Below are positions 49,034-58,823 of a stretch of 64,000 bases of DNA, in pieces. A program made the position numbers and the translations under genes. This DNA is from Alginatibacterium sediminis. Lineage in GTDB: Bacteria; Pseudomonadota; Gammaproteobacteria; Enterobacterales; Celerinatantimonadaceae. Position 1 is the first letter of the stretch. Each line of letters opens with the position of its first letter. Below the pieces are notes generated by a model. It was not told the DNA's origin, did no database searches, and saw nothing but the letters and a program-made list of their open reading frames with translations. The stretch lies in assembly GCF_003610775.1 (NCBI RefSeq), contig NZ_RAQO01000001.1:1-64000 (forward strand). Reading direction: 5' to 3'.

Positions 49034-51145
49034 CTAATTACGTTGTCTAAATACTCGCAGCACATCTGGCATCACTCGGATTTTCTTCATGATTAACGCT
49101 AAATGCACACGACTATGTGTCGTAATTTGTAAATCTACGGTGTATACGCGACCTTCTTTCTCTTCAGTCACGATATTAGAAATGTTGGCGCCAGTACTGG
49201 CCACCACGTTGGTTAGATTAGCTAAGATCCCTTGGTGATTTACGAGGTCTACACTAATTTCTGTTTTGTATTCGGCTTCAGCATCGGCATCTTGAGACCA
49301 ATTAACACCGATATAACGGTCAGGTTCTTTTTGATAACCATAAATATTTTTACAGCTCTCAATATGCACCACCAAACCTTTACCGGGGCTAATATGTGCC
49401 ACAACAGGATCGCCAGGGATAGGACGACAACAGTTCGCATAGGTTAACAACATGTCCTCAGCTCCCTGAATCGCGATACTTCGGTTTCCGTTGTCATTGG
49501 TCAATTGATCTGAATTTCCTAGCAAGCGCCGCGCAATAACGATGCTCATTGCGTTGCCCAAGCCAATTTCAGCTAAAACATCATCGATAGTAGTGGCTTT
49601 TAAGTCTTCAACAACTTGCGCAACGTTGTCGGGTTCTAGTTCATCAATTGATACATCACCTAAAGCGTGATTTAAAAGACGTCGTCCAAGCGAAATAGAC
49701 TCTTCACGACGTAAGTTCTTAAGAATTTGACGAATTTTCCCGCGTGCTTTCCCCGTCACCACAAAGTTTAACCAGGCAGCATTAGGCCGTGCACCCGGGG
49801 CAGTAATAATCTCAACCGTTTTACCGTTGCTCAAGGCTTTGCTTAATGGGTAAGGCTGACGATTAACGCGCGCACCGACGCAGGCATTTCCGACATCGGT
49901 GTGCACCGCATATGCAAAATCAACCGCGGTGGCACCGACTGGCAACTCAATGATGCGCCCCCGAGGGCTAAAGACATAGATTTCGTCTGGGAATAGGTCG
50001 GTTTTTACGTTCTCAATAAACTCAAATGAACTACCAGCACTTTGCTGCAACTCAAGCAGGCTTTGCATCCAACGTTGAGCTCGAATTTGGGCAGTGGTGC
50101 CTGGAGTTTCATCAGCTTTTTTATAAGTCCAGTGGGCTGCCACACCTTTATCAGCCATTTGATCCATATGTTCGGTACGTATTTGTACTTCAACAGGAAC
50201 CCCATGTGGACCAACCAAGGAGGTATGCAGGCTTTGATAACCATTGGCTTTAGGAATAGCGACATAGTCTTTAAAGCGGCCCGGACGGGGCTTATATAAG
50301 CTATGAACCTGGCCAAGTACGCGGTAACACGTATCTAAATCTTCAACTTTGACCCGAAATGCATAGATATCCATGACCTCATGGAATTGCAGTTCTTTGT
50401 TGACCATTTTTTTGTAAATACTATAAAGGTGTTTCTCACGACCACTCACAACACCTTTTATATTTGCATCACTAAGACGGCCTTCGATTTCATCTTCAAT
50501 GCTTAAAATAAGCTCTTTACGATTGCCGCGAGCATTTTTTACCGACTCTCGTAGAACTCGATGACGCATAGGATATAAGGCTTCAAAACCGAGCTCTTCT
50601 AGCTCATTCTTTATATTGTGAATACCTAGTCGATTTGCGATGGGAGCGTATATATCGAGTGTTTCTTTAGCGATACGACGCTTTTTATCGGGTCTTAGTG
50701 CGCCAAGAGTACGCATATTATGGGTACGGTCGGCAAGTTTTATCAAGATCACGCGGATGTCTTGCACCATCGCCATGATCATTTTCCGAAAGTTTTCGGC
50801 CTGAGCTTCTTTTTTATCGCGAAACTTAATTTTATCAAGCTTACTCACACCTTCAACTAAGTGAGCAATTTCATCTCCAAATTGCTCACTTAGTTGTTCA
50901 TAGGTTACCGGAGTATCTTCGATGGTATCGTGCAGAACGGCGGCGGCAAGCGTCTGATGGTCTAGGTTTAGTTCAGCGAGAATTCGTGCTACTGCTAGTG
51001 GATGGGTGATATAAGGCTCACCGCTGCTTCTAAATTGTCCTTCGTGTGCTTCTTTACCAACAATATAGGCCTGACGAAGTATCTCTACCTGAGATTCGTC
51101 TAAATAGGTGCTGGCAATTTCTCGCAAACTTTCAAACAAATACAA
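49034..51145 (-). CDS. spoT: Bifunctional (p)ppGpp synthetase/hydrolase SpoT
   Basis: 703 aa. Domains in order: HD hydrolase (about 25-180, with HPLAVARILAEL, AAVLHDTIEDT and KLADRTHNM), synthetase (about 235-345, KANGYQSLHTSLVGPHGVPVEVQIRT), TGS (about 385-445), a helical/zinc-finger-like region and a C-terminal ACT domain (about 625-700). The intact HD motif HDTIED indicates hydrolase activity. It balances ppGpp levels with GppA and possibly RelA elsewhere. Confidence 0.97.
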   Translation of the reverse strand: MYLFESLREIASTYLDESQVEILRQAYIVGKEAHEGQFRSSGEPYITHPLAVARILAELNLDHQTLAAAVLHDTIEDTPVTYEQLSEQFGDEIAHLVEGVSKLDKIKFRDKKEAQAENFRKMIMAMVQDIRVILIKLADRTHNMRTLGALRPDKKRRIAKETLDIYAPIANRLGIHNIKNELEELGFEALYPMRHRVLRESVKNARGNRKELILSIEDEIEGRLSDANIKGVVSGREKHLYSIYKKMVNKELQFHEVMDIYAFRVKVEDLDTCYRVLGQVHSLYKPRPGRFKDYVAIPKANGYQSLHTSLVGPHGVPVEVQIRTEHMDQMADKGVAAHWTYKKADETPGTTAQIRAQRWMQSLLELQQSAGSSFEFIENVKTDLFPDEIYVFSPRGRIIELPVGATAVDFAYAVHTDVGNACVGARVNRQPYPLSKALSNGKTVEIITAPGARPNAAWLNFVVTGKARGKIRQILKNLRREESISLGRRLLNHALGDVSIDELEPDNVAQVVEDLKATTIDDVLAEIGLGNAMSIVIARRLLGNSDQLTNDNGNRSIAIQGAEDMLLTYANCCRPIPGDPVVAHISPGKGLVVHIESCKNIYGYQKEPDRYIGVNWSQDADAEAEYKTEISVDLVNHQGILANLTNVVASTGANISNIVTEEKEGRVYTVDLQITTHSRVHLALIMKKIRVMPDVLRVFRQRN

Positions 51146-51344
51146 TGCTGCTTTCTCCTTAAAAGACCCAAATTCGAACTAAAATATAACTAAGCCGTCA
51201 TTTTATACCAATTACTAAAATTAGATGTCGATATTTTTGACTTAAATGACATGCACTTAGTGGCGATGAGCCGAGTTATAGTTTTGATTCTGATTGGTAC
51301 CACTATGTCGCGACTAGCTGACAAAGGCAATAAAGAAAGGAACT

Positions 51345-51378
51345 TACTAAAATTGCTCGCACTGATGACCAGTGCGAG
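51345..51378 (-). terminator. Terminator-like hairpin downstream of rpoZ
   Basis: CTCGCACTG (51356-51364) pairs perfectly with CAGTGCGAG (51370-51378) across a 5-base loop. On the minus strand it is followed by CAATTTTAG, a short T-rich tract. It lies 26 bases past the rpoZ stop, so spoT probably has its own promoter in 51146-51340. Confidence 0.6.
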
Positions 51379-51403
51379 TAACGCTATAAATCAACGATTA
51401 GAT

Positions 51404-51679
51404 TTATAGTCGGCGATCAGCTATTGCTGCAACAGCTGCAAACTCGGCTGCATCACGCTCTTGACGTTCAACTTTATCCTGAGCGTCCATTTCTTCTGTG
51501 GTGATCAAACCTTGCTCAATTTCGCGTAAAGCGATAACTGTTGGTTTGTCATTGTCCTCGTCTACTAGAGGCTCTTTACCTTCGACCGCGATTTGACGAG
51601 CGCGACGCGACGCGATTAACACTAAGTCAAAGCGATTGCCTACCTGCTCGACTGCATCTTCTACTGTTACACGTGCCAT
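51404..51679 (-). CDS. rpoZ: RNA polymerase omega subunit
   Basis: 91 aa. The conserved [21 protein letters not shown] start and [18 protein letters not shown] core, including the MARVT ppGpp-contact N-terminus, are present. Omega binds the beta' subunit and forms ppGpp site 1. Located between gmk and spoT in the canonical order. Confidence 0.97.
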   Translation of the reverse strand: MARVTVEDAVEQVGNRFDLVLIASRRARQIAVEGKEPLVDEDNDKPTVIALREIEQGLITTEEMDAQDKVERQERDAAEFAAVAAIADRRL

Positions 51680-51866
51680 GCACTACTCCGTTGAATCAAA
51701 ATGACGCAAGATCCTACTTGATCTGTGGTCAATATACTAGCAAAAATATATCTTATCACCAATGCTAAATACTAGCGCTGACTTTAAGTCCTAAACCCTT
51801 CTTTGTAAGAATCATTGATGTCCTAACAAAGTCTTGAAACTAAAAGCATTAGTTAACACTGACTTA

Positions 51867-52493
51867 CTATTGGTCACCTAACAAGTCAGTAATTGTTTTC
51901 GCTTGCGCTAGTCGTTGGTGCGTGTAACGAAGACGCTGAGCAATAACGATTGCTTGTAATTGATTAACTGCCTCGTCGAATACTTTATTGACGATGACGT
52001 AATCAAACTCATCAAAATGAGACATCTCACTATGCGCTTCTTGCATGCGTTTAGCGATAACATCTGCACTATCTTGTCCTCGCATATGCAAGCGTTGTTC
52101 AAGCTCATGTCGACTTGGCGGTAAAATAAAGACTGATACGGCTTCAGGCATAAGCGCTTTAACTTGGCGAGCGCCTTGCCAATCAATATCCAAAAAGACA
52201 TCAATACCTTGGCTTAAGCAGCTTTCAATAGTGGCTCGAGAAGTACCGTAGTAGTTGCCAAACACTTGGGCGTATTCAAAAAAATCGTTCTGGGCAATCT
52301 TGGCTTCAAAACTCGCGTGGTCAACAAAATGGTAATGAATACCATCTTCTTCTCCAGGACGAGGCTCACGAGTGGTATGCGAAACCGAAACCTGAGCAGG
52401 ATACTTACGGTTACGATTGAGATACGCGCCAATCATACTGGATTTGCCAGCGCCACTTGGGGCGGCAACGATATACAGAGTGCCAATAGCCAT
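51867..52493 (-). CDS. gmk: Guanylate kinase
   Basis: 208 aa. P-loop [15 protein letters not shown] near residues 10-24, GMP-binding [21 protein letters not shown], and [11 protein letters not shown] follow. It phosphorylates GMP to GDP, an entry point to GTP and ppGpp. First gene of the gmk-rpoZ-spoT-trmH group, with 187 bases before rpoZ. Confidence 0.97.
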   Translation of the reverse strand: MAIGTLYIVAAPSGAGKSSMIGAYLNRNRKYPAQVSVSHTTREPRPGEEDGIHYHFVDHASFEAKIAQNDFFEYAQVFGNYYGTSRATIESCLSQGIDVFLDIDWQGARQVKALMPEAVSVFILPPSRHELEQRLHMRGQDSADVIAKRMQEAHSEMSHFDEFDYVIVNKVFDEAVNQLQAIVIAQRLRYTHQRLAQAKTITDLLGDQ

Positions 52494-52646
52494 TTAATGT
52501 TTAGTGTTTGAACAAATAAGGCGGCATAGACTAGCATTTTTTTAATTAAAGTGCAGTTACAAACACAGATCTCAAATCAAGCGATTGAATTAATTGCCTG
52601 TATATACCAAGCTGTTTTTTAAAGGCATAGATTTAGAGGTTCAAGG

Positions 52647-53423
52647 ATGAAGAAACTCGACAAAGATAGCTATGAAAAAGAACTGGAGCGTTTACAAACC
52701 GAATTGGTAAAACTGCAGCAATGGGTAGTCACTCATAAGTTGAAAGTAATGGTTGTTTTTGAAGGTCGTGATGCCGCAGGTAAAGGTGGCGTCATTAAGC
52801 GAATCACTGAAAAACTAAATCCTCGAGTTTGCCGGATTGCAGCACTGCCGGCCCCCAACGAGCGCGAACGCAGCCAGTGGTATTTCCAACGCTATACGGC
52901 TCATTTTCCTGCCGCAGGCGAAATCGTTTTATTTGACCGCTCTTGGTATAACCGAGCAGGGGTCGAAAAGGTAATGGGCTTTTGTAGCGAAGAGGAATAC
53001 CAAGATTTTCTACATGCCTGCCCGGTTTTTGAAACCCTGCTCATTCGCTCCGGCATCATTTTAGTAAAGTATTGGTTTTCGGTATCCGACGAACAACAAG
53101 AAAAGCGCTTTATGGAACGGATTAATAATCCGATTAAACGCTGGAAGTTCAGCCCAATGGATTTGGAGTCCCGCAGCCGTTGGGCTGAATACTCAGAGGC
53201 CAAAGATCAGATGTTCCTACATACTGACACCAAAATAAGCCCTTGGTGGGTGGTTAACTCTGATAACAAAAAGCGAGCAAGGCTTAACTGTATTAGTCAT
53301 CTGCTCACACAAATTGACTACCAAGAGCTCGAACAACCAGAAATTGAGCTGCCAGAGATAAACAAAAAGGGTTACAAACGAGCGCCTATAGAAGAGCAAA
53401 GCTTTGTTCCGGAGTTGTTCTAA
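52647..53423 (+). CDS. ppk2: Polyphosphate kinase 2
   Basis: 258 aa, a one-domain class I PPK2. Walker A EGRDAAGKGG (39-48), Walker B DRSWYNRAGVE (about 94-104) and the lid region with ERINNPIKRWKFSPMDLESR. It moves phosphate between polyphosphate and nucleoside diphosphates, in vivo probably making GTP or ATP. AAGG lies 7 bases before the ATG. It stands alone between gmk and mobA. Confidence 0.94.
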   Translation: MKKLDKDSYEKELERLQTELVKLQQWVVTHKLKVMVVFEGRDAAGKGGVIKRITEKLNPRVCRIAALPAPNERERSQWYFQRYTAHFPAAGEIVLFDRSWYNRAGVEKVMGFCSEEEYQDFLHACPVFETLLIRSGIILVKYWFSVSDEQQEKRFMERINNPIKRWKFSPMDLESRSRWAEYSEAKDQMFLHTDTKISPWWVVNSDNKKRARLNCISHLLTQIDYQELEQPEIELPEINKKGYKRAPIEEQSFVPELF

Positions 53424-53432
53424 ATCCTAAAC

Positions 53433-54026
53433 TTATAGCAATGACTCAATCGCTTTAAGTTCAGCTAAGGTATTAATATTACTGAACACCGGGGCGGCAT
53501 CTTTGAAGGGCTGCTCTTTGAACTGGTGTTTTTTTATAAAGTACCCCACTTTACGCTCGCCTTTAGCTAGAAAGCTGCGTAGTTCGTCAACAACGCTGCG
53601 ATGCATAACATTAAACACCGGCTGCATTCGTCCTTCATATTGCGCCACAACAATTTGTGTTTGGGCATCAAGGCTCGAGCACATTAACTCGACATAATTG
53701 TCCGGCAAGCACGGTACATCACAGGCCACAAAACCTAAGTATTGCTGCTCGGGATACGCATCAAAAGCTGCCAACATACCGGATAGCGGCCCCTCATAGT
53801 TTTGATTATTATCGCTAAAGCTTGGGGCTAATCGTTGGTACTGCTCCATCTGAGTATTAGCATTAATGACAACATCAACGCCTTGCGCCTGTAACTGATC
53901 GATAATATACGTAATCATCGGTCGATGGTTTAGCTCAACTAGGCCCTTTTCTTGACCTAACATCCGCGTTGCTCGGCCACCAGCAAGTACCACCCAAATC
54001 ATCTTTTCTTGCTTATTCGCCAACAT
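53433..54026 (-). CDS. mobA: Molybdenum cofactor guanylyltransferase MobA
   Basis: 197 aa; the ATG at 54002 would give a start nearer family norm, but 54026 has AGG upstream. The nucleotidyltransferase signature LAGGRATRMLGQEKGLVELNHRP is at the N-terminus, with GPLSGML and VACDVPCLP following. It adds GMP to molybdopterin to form the bis-MGD cofactor. Other moa/moe genes are not in the window. Confidence 0.94.
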   Translation of the reverse strand: MLANKQEKMIWVVLAGGRATRMLGQEKGLVELNHRPMITYIIDQLQAQGVDVVINANTQMEQYQRLAPSFSDNNQNYEGPLSGMLAAFDAYPEQQYLGFVACDVPCLPDNYVELMCSSLDAQTQIVVAQYEGRMQPVFNVMHRSVVDELRSFLAKGERKVGYFIKKHQFKEQPFKDAAPVFSNINTLAELKAIESLL

Positions 54027-54173
54027 TAAATACGACCTGTTGTTTTAGAAGAACCACCAATAAATATCAAATTGGCATCAAATGGTAAGTTTTTATAACT
54101 GTCTAAACTATAATCAATTTAGGAATGCGACTTTCCGTATTGTTTAAAACAAATACTAGCTTGGAGTACACAC

Positions 54174-54425
54174 ATGCGTTTACTAATTCTTTTGCCGCTT
54201 ATATTTAGCAGCCTAAGTTTTGCCGCTGATATTACCATCAAGGGAGATGGGATAGAACTGAGCAAGGATTGCCTTCGTTTAAGTGGTGACAATGTCTCGA
54301 TTAAGTCCGAGGAATGTAGCGACTCAAAAAACAAAAACAAAGGAAATAACGACAATCGCAGCGTGCATGGAGATGATAACCCAGGCAAGGGTAACAAAGA
54401 TAAAAACAACAAAAAGAACAAGTAA
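54174..54425 (+). CDS. Small secreted protein with Asn/Lys/Asp-rich tail
   Basis: 83 aa. A clear signal peptide (MRLLILLPLIFSSLSFA, cut after residue 17). The mature part of about 66 residues has two cysteines (C33 and C48) that may form a disulfide, then a low-complexity tail of N, K, D and G. GGAG lies upstream of the ATG and a TATAAT-like hexamer at 54109-54114. Followed by a strong terminator, it looks like a real single-gene unit. I cannot assign a family or role. Confidence 0.65.
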   Translation: MRLLILLPLIFSSLSFAADITIKGDGIELSKDCLRLSGDNVSIKSEECSDSKNKNKGNNDNRSVHGDDNPGKGNKDKNNKKNK

Positions 54426-54436
54426 GCTTATGCAGC

Positions 54437-54467
54437 TTAAAACGGCAGCATGGCGCTGCCGTTTTAA
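54437..54467. terminator. Bidirectional terminator after the small secreted protein gene
   Basis: TTAAAACGGCAGC pairs with GCTGCCGTTTTAA around a short ATGGC loop, with T- or A-runs on both arms. It serves convergent transcription from the small secreted gene and the DASS transporter. Confidence 0.85.
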
Positions 54468-54473
54468 ATTGCG

Positions 54474-55931
54474 CTAAATCAAAATAGCCGCAACTAACCA
54501 ATATGAAAGTAGCGTTATCACCACAATTCCCACCAAATTGAGTGCGAAACCAGCTTTGACCATTTGCGAGATATGTAACTGACCCGAGGCAAATACAATA
54601 CTGTTAGGCGGCGTAGCTACAGGCATCATAAACGCGCAACTGGCAGCAAGTGCGGCGGGCACAACCAATAACAAAGGGCTGTCTCCCATAGACAAAGCGA
54701 TAGGCCCTAACAAAGGAAGAAAACCGGCAGCCGTAGCAGTATTGCTAGTGACTTCGGTTAAGAAAATAATCGCTGTTGTGACAATCGCTATCACAGCGAG
54801 TAACGGTAGATACGCTGTATTGCCTAAACTAGCCCCAATAAAGTCTGCCAATCCAGAGCTCTTAATTTGAGCGGCTAAACTTAAGCCGCCGCCAAACAGC
54901 ATCAATACTCCCCAAGGCAATTTTTTGGCGGTGTCCCAGTCCATAACCATCACTTGATTACGCCAATCGACAGGAATTAGAAACAGACTAACCGCAGCTA
55001 ACATGGCTATGCCGGTATCACTAATGGCTAAACCGCTCACAGAGGCAATGAGCGGCCGGAATATCCAGCCTAAAGCGGCACAGACAAACACCACCGCAAC
55101 TGCTTTTTCGGCAAAGCTCATTTGCCCCAGTCCGCTAAGCTGTTGCTGCAATATATCCTTGGAGTGACCTTGGCTTTGGCTGGGAAGTTTGTAATTAATT
55201 TTAGTCAGCCAAACCCAGGTGATGCTAAGCATAATGACCGATAAAGGCAGGCCAACTAACATCCACTGGCCAAACCCCAAGTGAATATCGTAGCTATCGG
55301 CCAAATAAGCCGCTAATAAGGCATTAGGTGGAGTTCCAATTAAGGTCGCCAGCCCGCCAATACTGGCTGAATAAGCAATACCCAATAACATCGCAGCCGA
55401 GAAGTCCGATTGTTCTTCCCCCTTGGACATCATACCAATAATAGATAAGCCAATCGGAAGCATCATCACCGCGGTTGCGGTATTGCTCATCCACATGCTT
55501 AAAAAAGCGGTCACCAACATAAAGCCACCAACTTGTTGCGCTGGTTTGTCACCAACAGCAATCATAGTTGCTAAAGCAATACGTTTATGTAAATTCCAGC
55601 GCTCCATAGCTAGGCTTAAAATAAAGCCTCCCATAAATAGGAAAATCAAAGGATGTGCAAAAGATGCTGTAGCACTCTTAATGCTGGCAAGCCCTAATAG
55701 AGGCGACAGCACCATCGGTAAAAATGAAGTCACAGGGATGGGCACCGCTTCGGTCACCCACCATATCGCCATCAAGGTTGCTAATCCCATCGTCCGCCAC
55801 GCCGCTGGCGACAAACCTTCAAATGGTGCTGGAGCGATTAAAGTAAGTAACAAAACCAAAGGACCTAAAACGAGGCCAACGATCTTAGTGGTATGTTGGT
55901 TATCATATTTGGGATGAGTAATTTCAGGCAT
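54474..55931 (-). CDS. DASS/SLC13-family sodium:anion symporter
   Basis: 485 aa with about 12 hydrophobic segments. The DASS pattern is visible: ITWVWLTKINY, MWMSNTATAVMMLPIGL (SNT motif), TSNTATAAGFLPLLGP (second SNT) and MPVATPPNSIVFASGQL near the C-terminus. Such carriers import dicarboxylates (succinate, malate, fumarate) or sulfate with sodium; the exact substrate cannot be read from sequence. Confidence 0.9.
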   Translation of the reverse strand: MPEITHPKYDNQHTTKIVGLVLGPLVLLLTLIAPAPFEGLSPAAWRTMGLATLMAIWWVTEAVPIPVTSFLPMVLSPLLGLASIKSATASFAHPLIFLFMGGFILSLAMERWNLHKRIALATMIAVGDKPAQQVGGFMLVTAFLSMWMSNTATAVMMLPIGLSIIGMMSKGEEQSDFSAAMLLGIAYSASIGGLATLIGTPPNALLAAYLADSYDIHLGFGQWMLVGLPLSVIMLSITWVWLTKINYKLPSQSQGHSKDILQQQLSGLGQMSFAEKAVAVVFVCAALGWIFRPLIASVSGLAISDTGIAMLAAVSLFLIPVDWRNQVMVMDWDTAKKLPWGVLMLFGGGLSLAAQIKSSGLADFIGASLGNTAYLPLLAVIAIVTTAIIFLTEVTSNTATAAGFLPLLGPIALSMGDSPLLLVVPAALAASCAFMMPVATPPNSIVFASGQLHISQMVKAGFALNLVGIVVITLLSYWLVAAILI

Positions 55932-56138
55932 GGGTCAACGCTCCTTGAATCGGGAAACATCTAGTAGGCATATTTAAATTGTGGTTATTTTAGTAGGCCA
56001 CGAACCTTAAGCCTTTCCTATACGACCAAAGTAGTAGCCAGGAATATCGATTCGCTAGTCCGCAATTTCATTCAATACTTAAAAATCCTTTGACGCTAAC
56101 CTGCTAATCAATCTTGCCCCTTATCTTAAGGATTTCTT

Positions 56139-56735
56139 ATGGAGCTTCAGCTGCTAGCTATGGTCAGTTTTGCTTTTGTTGGCGCTATATCGCCCGGACC
56201 GGTTAACCTGATTGCAAGCCATAGCGCTGCACAATATGGAATAAGGCCAGCATTCCAACATGTTATGGGGGCATCAATTGCCTACGCCTTAGTGGTACTT
56301 ATTTCAGGTTTATTATTACAGTCGATAGGAAAGCTATTACCTCAGATCGCAATCTACATGCAAATTGGAGCTAGCTTGTTTCTACTGTATTTAGCGTATC
56401 AAATCCTGCGTAGCACTCACCGCACACAGTCCAATCAGTTAACCAAAACTCCCAATATGACAAGTGGCGCGGCACTACAATTACTTAATCCCAAAGCGTG
56501 GTTAGTTGCTATGTCGGGTGCTAGCTTATTTGTGATAAACGCCGCCCAACCTAGACAAGCCTTGCTTGTATTTAGCCTAGTGTCGCTGGTGATCTGTGTT
56601 CTGGGAGTTGGGTCTTGGGCGGGCGCCGGTCATTTAATCGGCAAATACTTGCAAAGCGTGCGTCAACAACTGATATTTAATCTAAGTATGGCTGCATTAC
56701 TTTGCGCCTCGGTACTCAATATGTGGATAAGCTAG
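56139..56735 (+). CDS. LysE-family amino acid exporter
   Basis: 198 aa with about six hydrophobic segments. The LysE/RhtB start VGAISPGPVNLIASHSAAQYG is diagnostic, and LQLLNPKAWLVAMSGAS matches the family's conserved NPKAW motif. It probably exports an amino acid or related metabolite. An AraC regulator follows 8 bases after its stop and may control it. Confidence 0.9.
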   Translation: MELQLLAMVSFAFVGAISPGPVNLIASHSAAQYGIRPAFQHVMGASIAYALVVLISGLLLQSIGKLLPQIAIYMQIGASLFLLYLAYQILRSTHRTQSNQLTKTPNMTSGAALQLLNPKAWLVAMSGASLFVINAAQPRQALLVFSLVSLVICVLGVGSWAGAGHLIGKYLQSVRQQLIFNLSMAALLCASVLNMWIS

Positions 56736-56743
56736 GAAACCAA

Positions 56744-57553
56744 ATGCAACATGACGCTAGTGTCGACTTTAAACAAAGTCTCATTTGTCCTCAAATAGAG
56801 CTGCGTAAAGCGTGGGCATCGACGGCCTGCTACCACGCACATTCCCATGACGAGTTTTCGTTTGGCTTAATTGATCAAGGTAGCGCTTGTTACATCAATG
56901 GGCAGCGGACTCATCAAATCAAGACCGGCGACTTAGTGACTATAAATCCGAATGACGTGCATAGCTGCAACCCAGAGCAAGGGTTTTGGTCGTATCGAAT
57001 GTTATTTATTGATACCCAATGGCTTGGTGGCTTACAACAAGAGTTGTTTAACCGCCAAGACCAAGATTATTTTCAGTTTTTAAATGATTTTGAAAGCAGT
57101 CGCCGGCTCAACTATTACTTTGATACGCTGGTGAGCAGCATTGAAGAAGACAATAGTGCCTTAGACATAGAAAGCAATCTCTTGTCTTTTTTAGAGCACT
57201 GTTTTGCCAGCGAAGTGACGCCGATAGAAACAACAAGCTTACCGGTACTTAGCCGTGTTAGGGACAAGTTACTCGACCAAATAGACTGTAATCAGCAACT
57301 GGTAGAGCTGGCACAAGAAGCGGGGTTAAGTCGCTATCAATTAATCCGTAGTTTCAAACAACAATATGGATTAAGTCCGCATGCCTATTTGCTCGATGAA
57401 CGTATAAAACGCTCAAAGCAGATGTTAAAAAATGGCGACACCATTATCGATATATCAACCCGCTTAGGTTTTGCCGACCAAGCCCACTTTCAACGTCATT
57501 TCAAAAGCCGCTTAGCCACAACCCCAAAAGCCTATCAGTCGTATTTTCTTTAA
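56744..57553 (+). CDS. AraC-family transcriptional regulator
   Basis: 269 aa from the ATG at 56744 with AGGA 7 bases upstream; the frame opens earlier inside the LysE gene. An N-terminal cupin sensor (HAHSHDEFSFGLIDQGSACY, TGDLVTINPNDVHSC) and a C-terminal pair of helix-turn-helix motifs (QLVELAQEAGLSRYQLIRSF; IIDISTRLGFADQAHFQRHF). It follows the LysE exporter, a pairing common in proteobacteria, so it is probably that gene's regulator. Confidence 0.93.
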   Translation: MQHDASVDFKQSLICPQIELRKAWASTACYHAHSHDEFSFGLIDQGSACYINGQRTHQIKTGDLVTINPNDVHSCNPEQGFWSYRMLFIDTQWLGGLQQELFNRQDQDYFQFLNDFESSRRLNYYFDTLVSSIEEDNSALDIESNLLSFLEHCFASEVTPIETTSLPVLSRVRDKLLDQIDCNQQLVELAQEAGLSRYQLIRSFKQQYGLSPHAYLLDERIKRSKQMLKNGDTIIDISTRLGFADQAHFQRHFKSRLATTPKAYQSYFL

Positions 57554-57577
57554 GCAGCAAGGCTTGTTGTACGCACA

Positions 57578-58147
57578 CTAATCAGTGTGACGACTCGTTT
57601 CAAAGCAGGCTTGTAACAGCAGCTTAATTTTCTGCGAGCCCATGGCTTGCATCAACTCAATATTGCGCTGTGGTATACCTGCAACATCTGGGTGGGAATC
57701 AATAGCACGCTCTAAGCTGCTTTCACGAATCAAATGCAACATAGGATAGGGGGAGCGGTTGGTATAGTTATCCGGGTCATCAACTTGGCTGCCACCAAAC
57801 TGATAATCTGGGTGAAAGCTTGCCACTTGTATCACCCCGTCCAGCTCCATGCTTATAAGCAGCTCATCAACCAGAAACAAGAATTGGTTGTAGTCAAAGA
57901 AGTGGGTCAACACCAAGGGATGGATCAGCAAGCTAGTTTCGATCGCTTGGTTTTGCAGCACCCTTAATAGCTCAGCTTCAAGATCTTCAAGTAAGTCTTG
58001 CTCACTAGTCGCCTCACTGACCACCAAAGCAAGACGATTGTTCACCACCTCTCGTTTGGCAAACGGGCACAAGTTCATGCCCACAACAAAGGTGTCGACC
58101 CAGTTTTGGGTAGCTTGTCTTACCGCTTTAAATTCACCTTGCTTCAC
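57578..58147 (-). CDS. DUF1415 family protein
   Basis: 189 aa. The NLCPFAKREV segment (about residues 25-34), LIHPLVLTHFFDYNQFL, VASFHPDYQFGG and the YTNRSPYPMLHLIRE stretch are characteristic of DUF1415. Function unknown. A diverged, shortened second copy of its 5' half is present at 60799-60999 in the same orientation. Confidence 0.88.
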   Translation of the reverse strand: MKQGEFKAVRQATQNWVDTFVVGMNLCPFAKREVVNNRLALVVSEATSEQDLLEDLEAELLRVLQNQAIETSLLIHPLVLTHFFDYNQFLFLVDELLISMELDGVIQVASFHPDYQFGGSQVDDPDNYTNRSPYPMLHLIRESSLERAIDSHPDVAGIPQRNIELMQAMGSQKIKLLLQACFETSRHTD

Positions 58148-58299
58148 TTTTTACCTACTATAAATTGAACAGCAACAAACGATAGTGTGCCTGCTTCTTA
58201 CGCATTATAACTAGAGTTGGAGATTTACTTTGAACCTTGCGTCGACATTACAGCACAACGCAGAATAAAAAAACCCACGATTAAAACGATAACCCAAAC

Positions 58300-58590
58300 T
58301 CAGTTGTGGCAAGCGCCACAGTTAACTGAAACCTCGGTACAGCGAGTATCAACAGCACTGATGTCGCTTGAATCAATTGTTGTTGATAGTTTCATACCTG
58401 GTAGTAGAAAATTCGCCGTGTGAGACGCTGGTATTTTGGTCGTCTCGGACATCTCGTTGAAATCAACGCTCGTACACCTATTATCAATAAAAACATTCGA
58501 GTAGCCCTTCCTCGTAGCTGACATTATAAAGGCGAGTACAAGTAAAAATACAAACAACAACGAAACCCAGAAGACGTTAAGTGATTTCAT
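58300..58590 (-). CDS. Small membrane-anchored protein with C-terminal CxxCH
   Basis: 96 aa from the ATG at 58590, preceded by AGGA with 6-7-base spacing; the frame continues to 58743 without support. One hydrophobic segment (about residues 5-24) is a membrane anchor or uncleaved signal. The rest (about 70 residues) is predicted periplasmic, with four cysteines. The final residues N-C-G-A-C-H-N contain a CxxCH sequence, the haem c attachment motif, though at the very C-terminus and without a cytochrome fold. No family recognised. First gene of the accessory region. Confidence 0.6.
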   Translation of the reverse strand: MKSLNVFWVSLLFVFLLVLAFIMSATRKGYSNVFIDNRCTSVDFNEMSETTKIPASHTANFLLPGMKLSTTIDSSDISAVDTRCTEVSVNCGACHN

Positions 58591-58798
58591 TATCGTTCCT
58601 ATAAATGAGCTCGTGGAACTCGCAGTAAAGCTCGGGCATAAGCAAGTAATTTGAGAGAAGTGTAGGCCTAGCGCCACACTATTGATAAATTTAGTATTAG
58701 GCATATCTCGCATATATTCAAATTCCCTGCGTATTTTTCTCACACTCTTGCATTAATCAACGTAGCCTATCTGGCCTGTTTACCTAAGCGCAGATACA

Positions 58799-58823
58799 AA
58801 AAAGCCCCTAAAAATAGGAGCTT
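58799..58823 (-). terminator. Orphan minus-strand terminator
   Basis: On the minus strand AAGCTCCTA pairs with TAGGGGCTT (one G-T pair) around a T-rich loop, followed by six Ts. No minus-strand gene ends here, which suggests that a former neighbour was lost when the hipBA region arrived. Confidence 0.6.

Noticed and set aside
54119-54421. 100-codon frame antisense to the small secreted protein
   Set aside because: The plus strand has a signal peptide, ribosome site and terminator; the antisense frame is a leucine-rich mirror with none.
55423-55917. 164-codon frame on the plus strand inside the DASS transporter
   Set aside because: Mirror of a membrane-protein gene with SNT motifs on the minus strand; no start signal.
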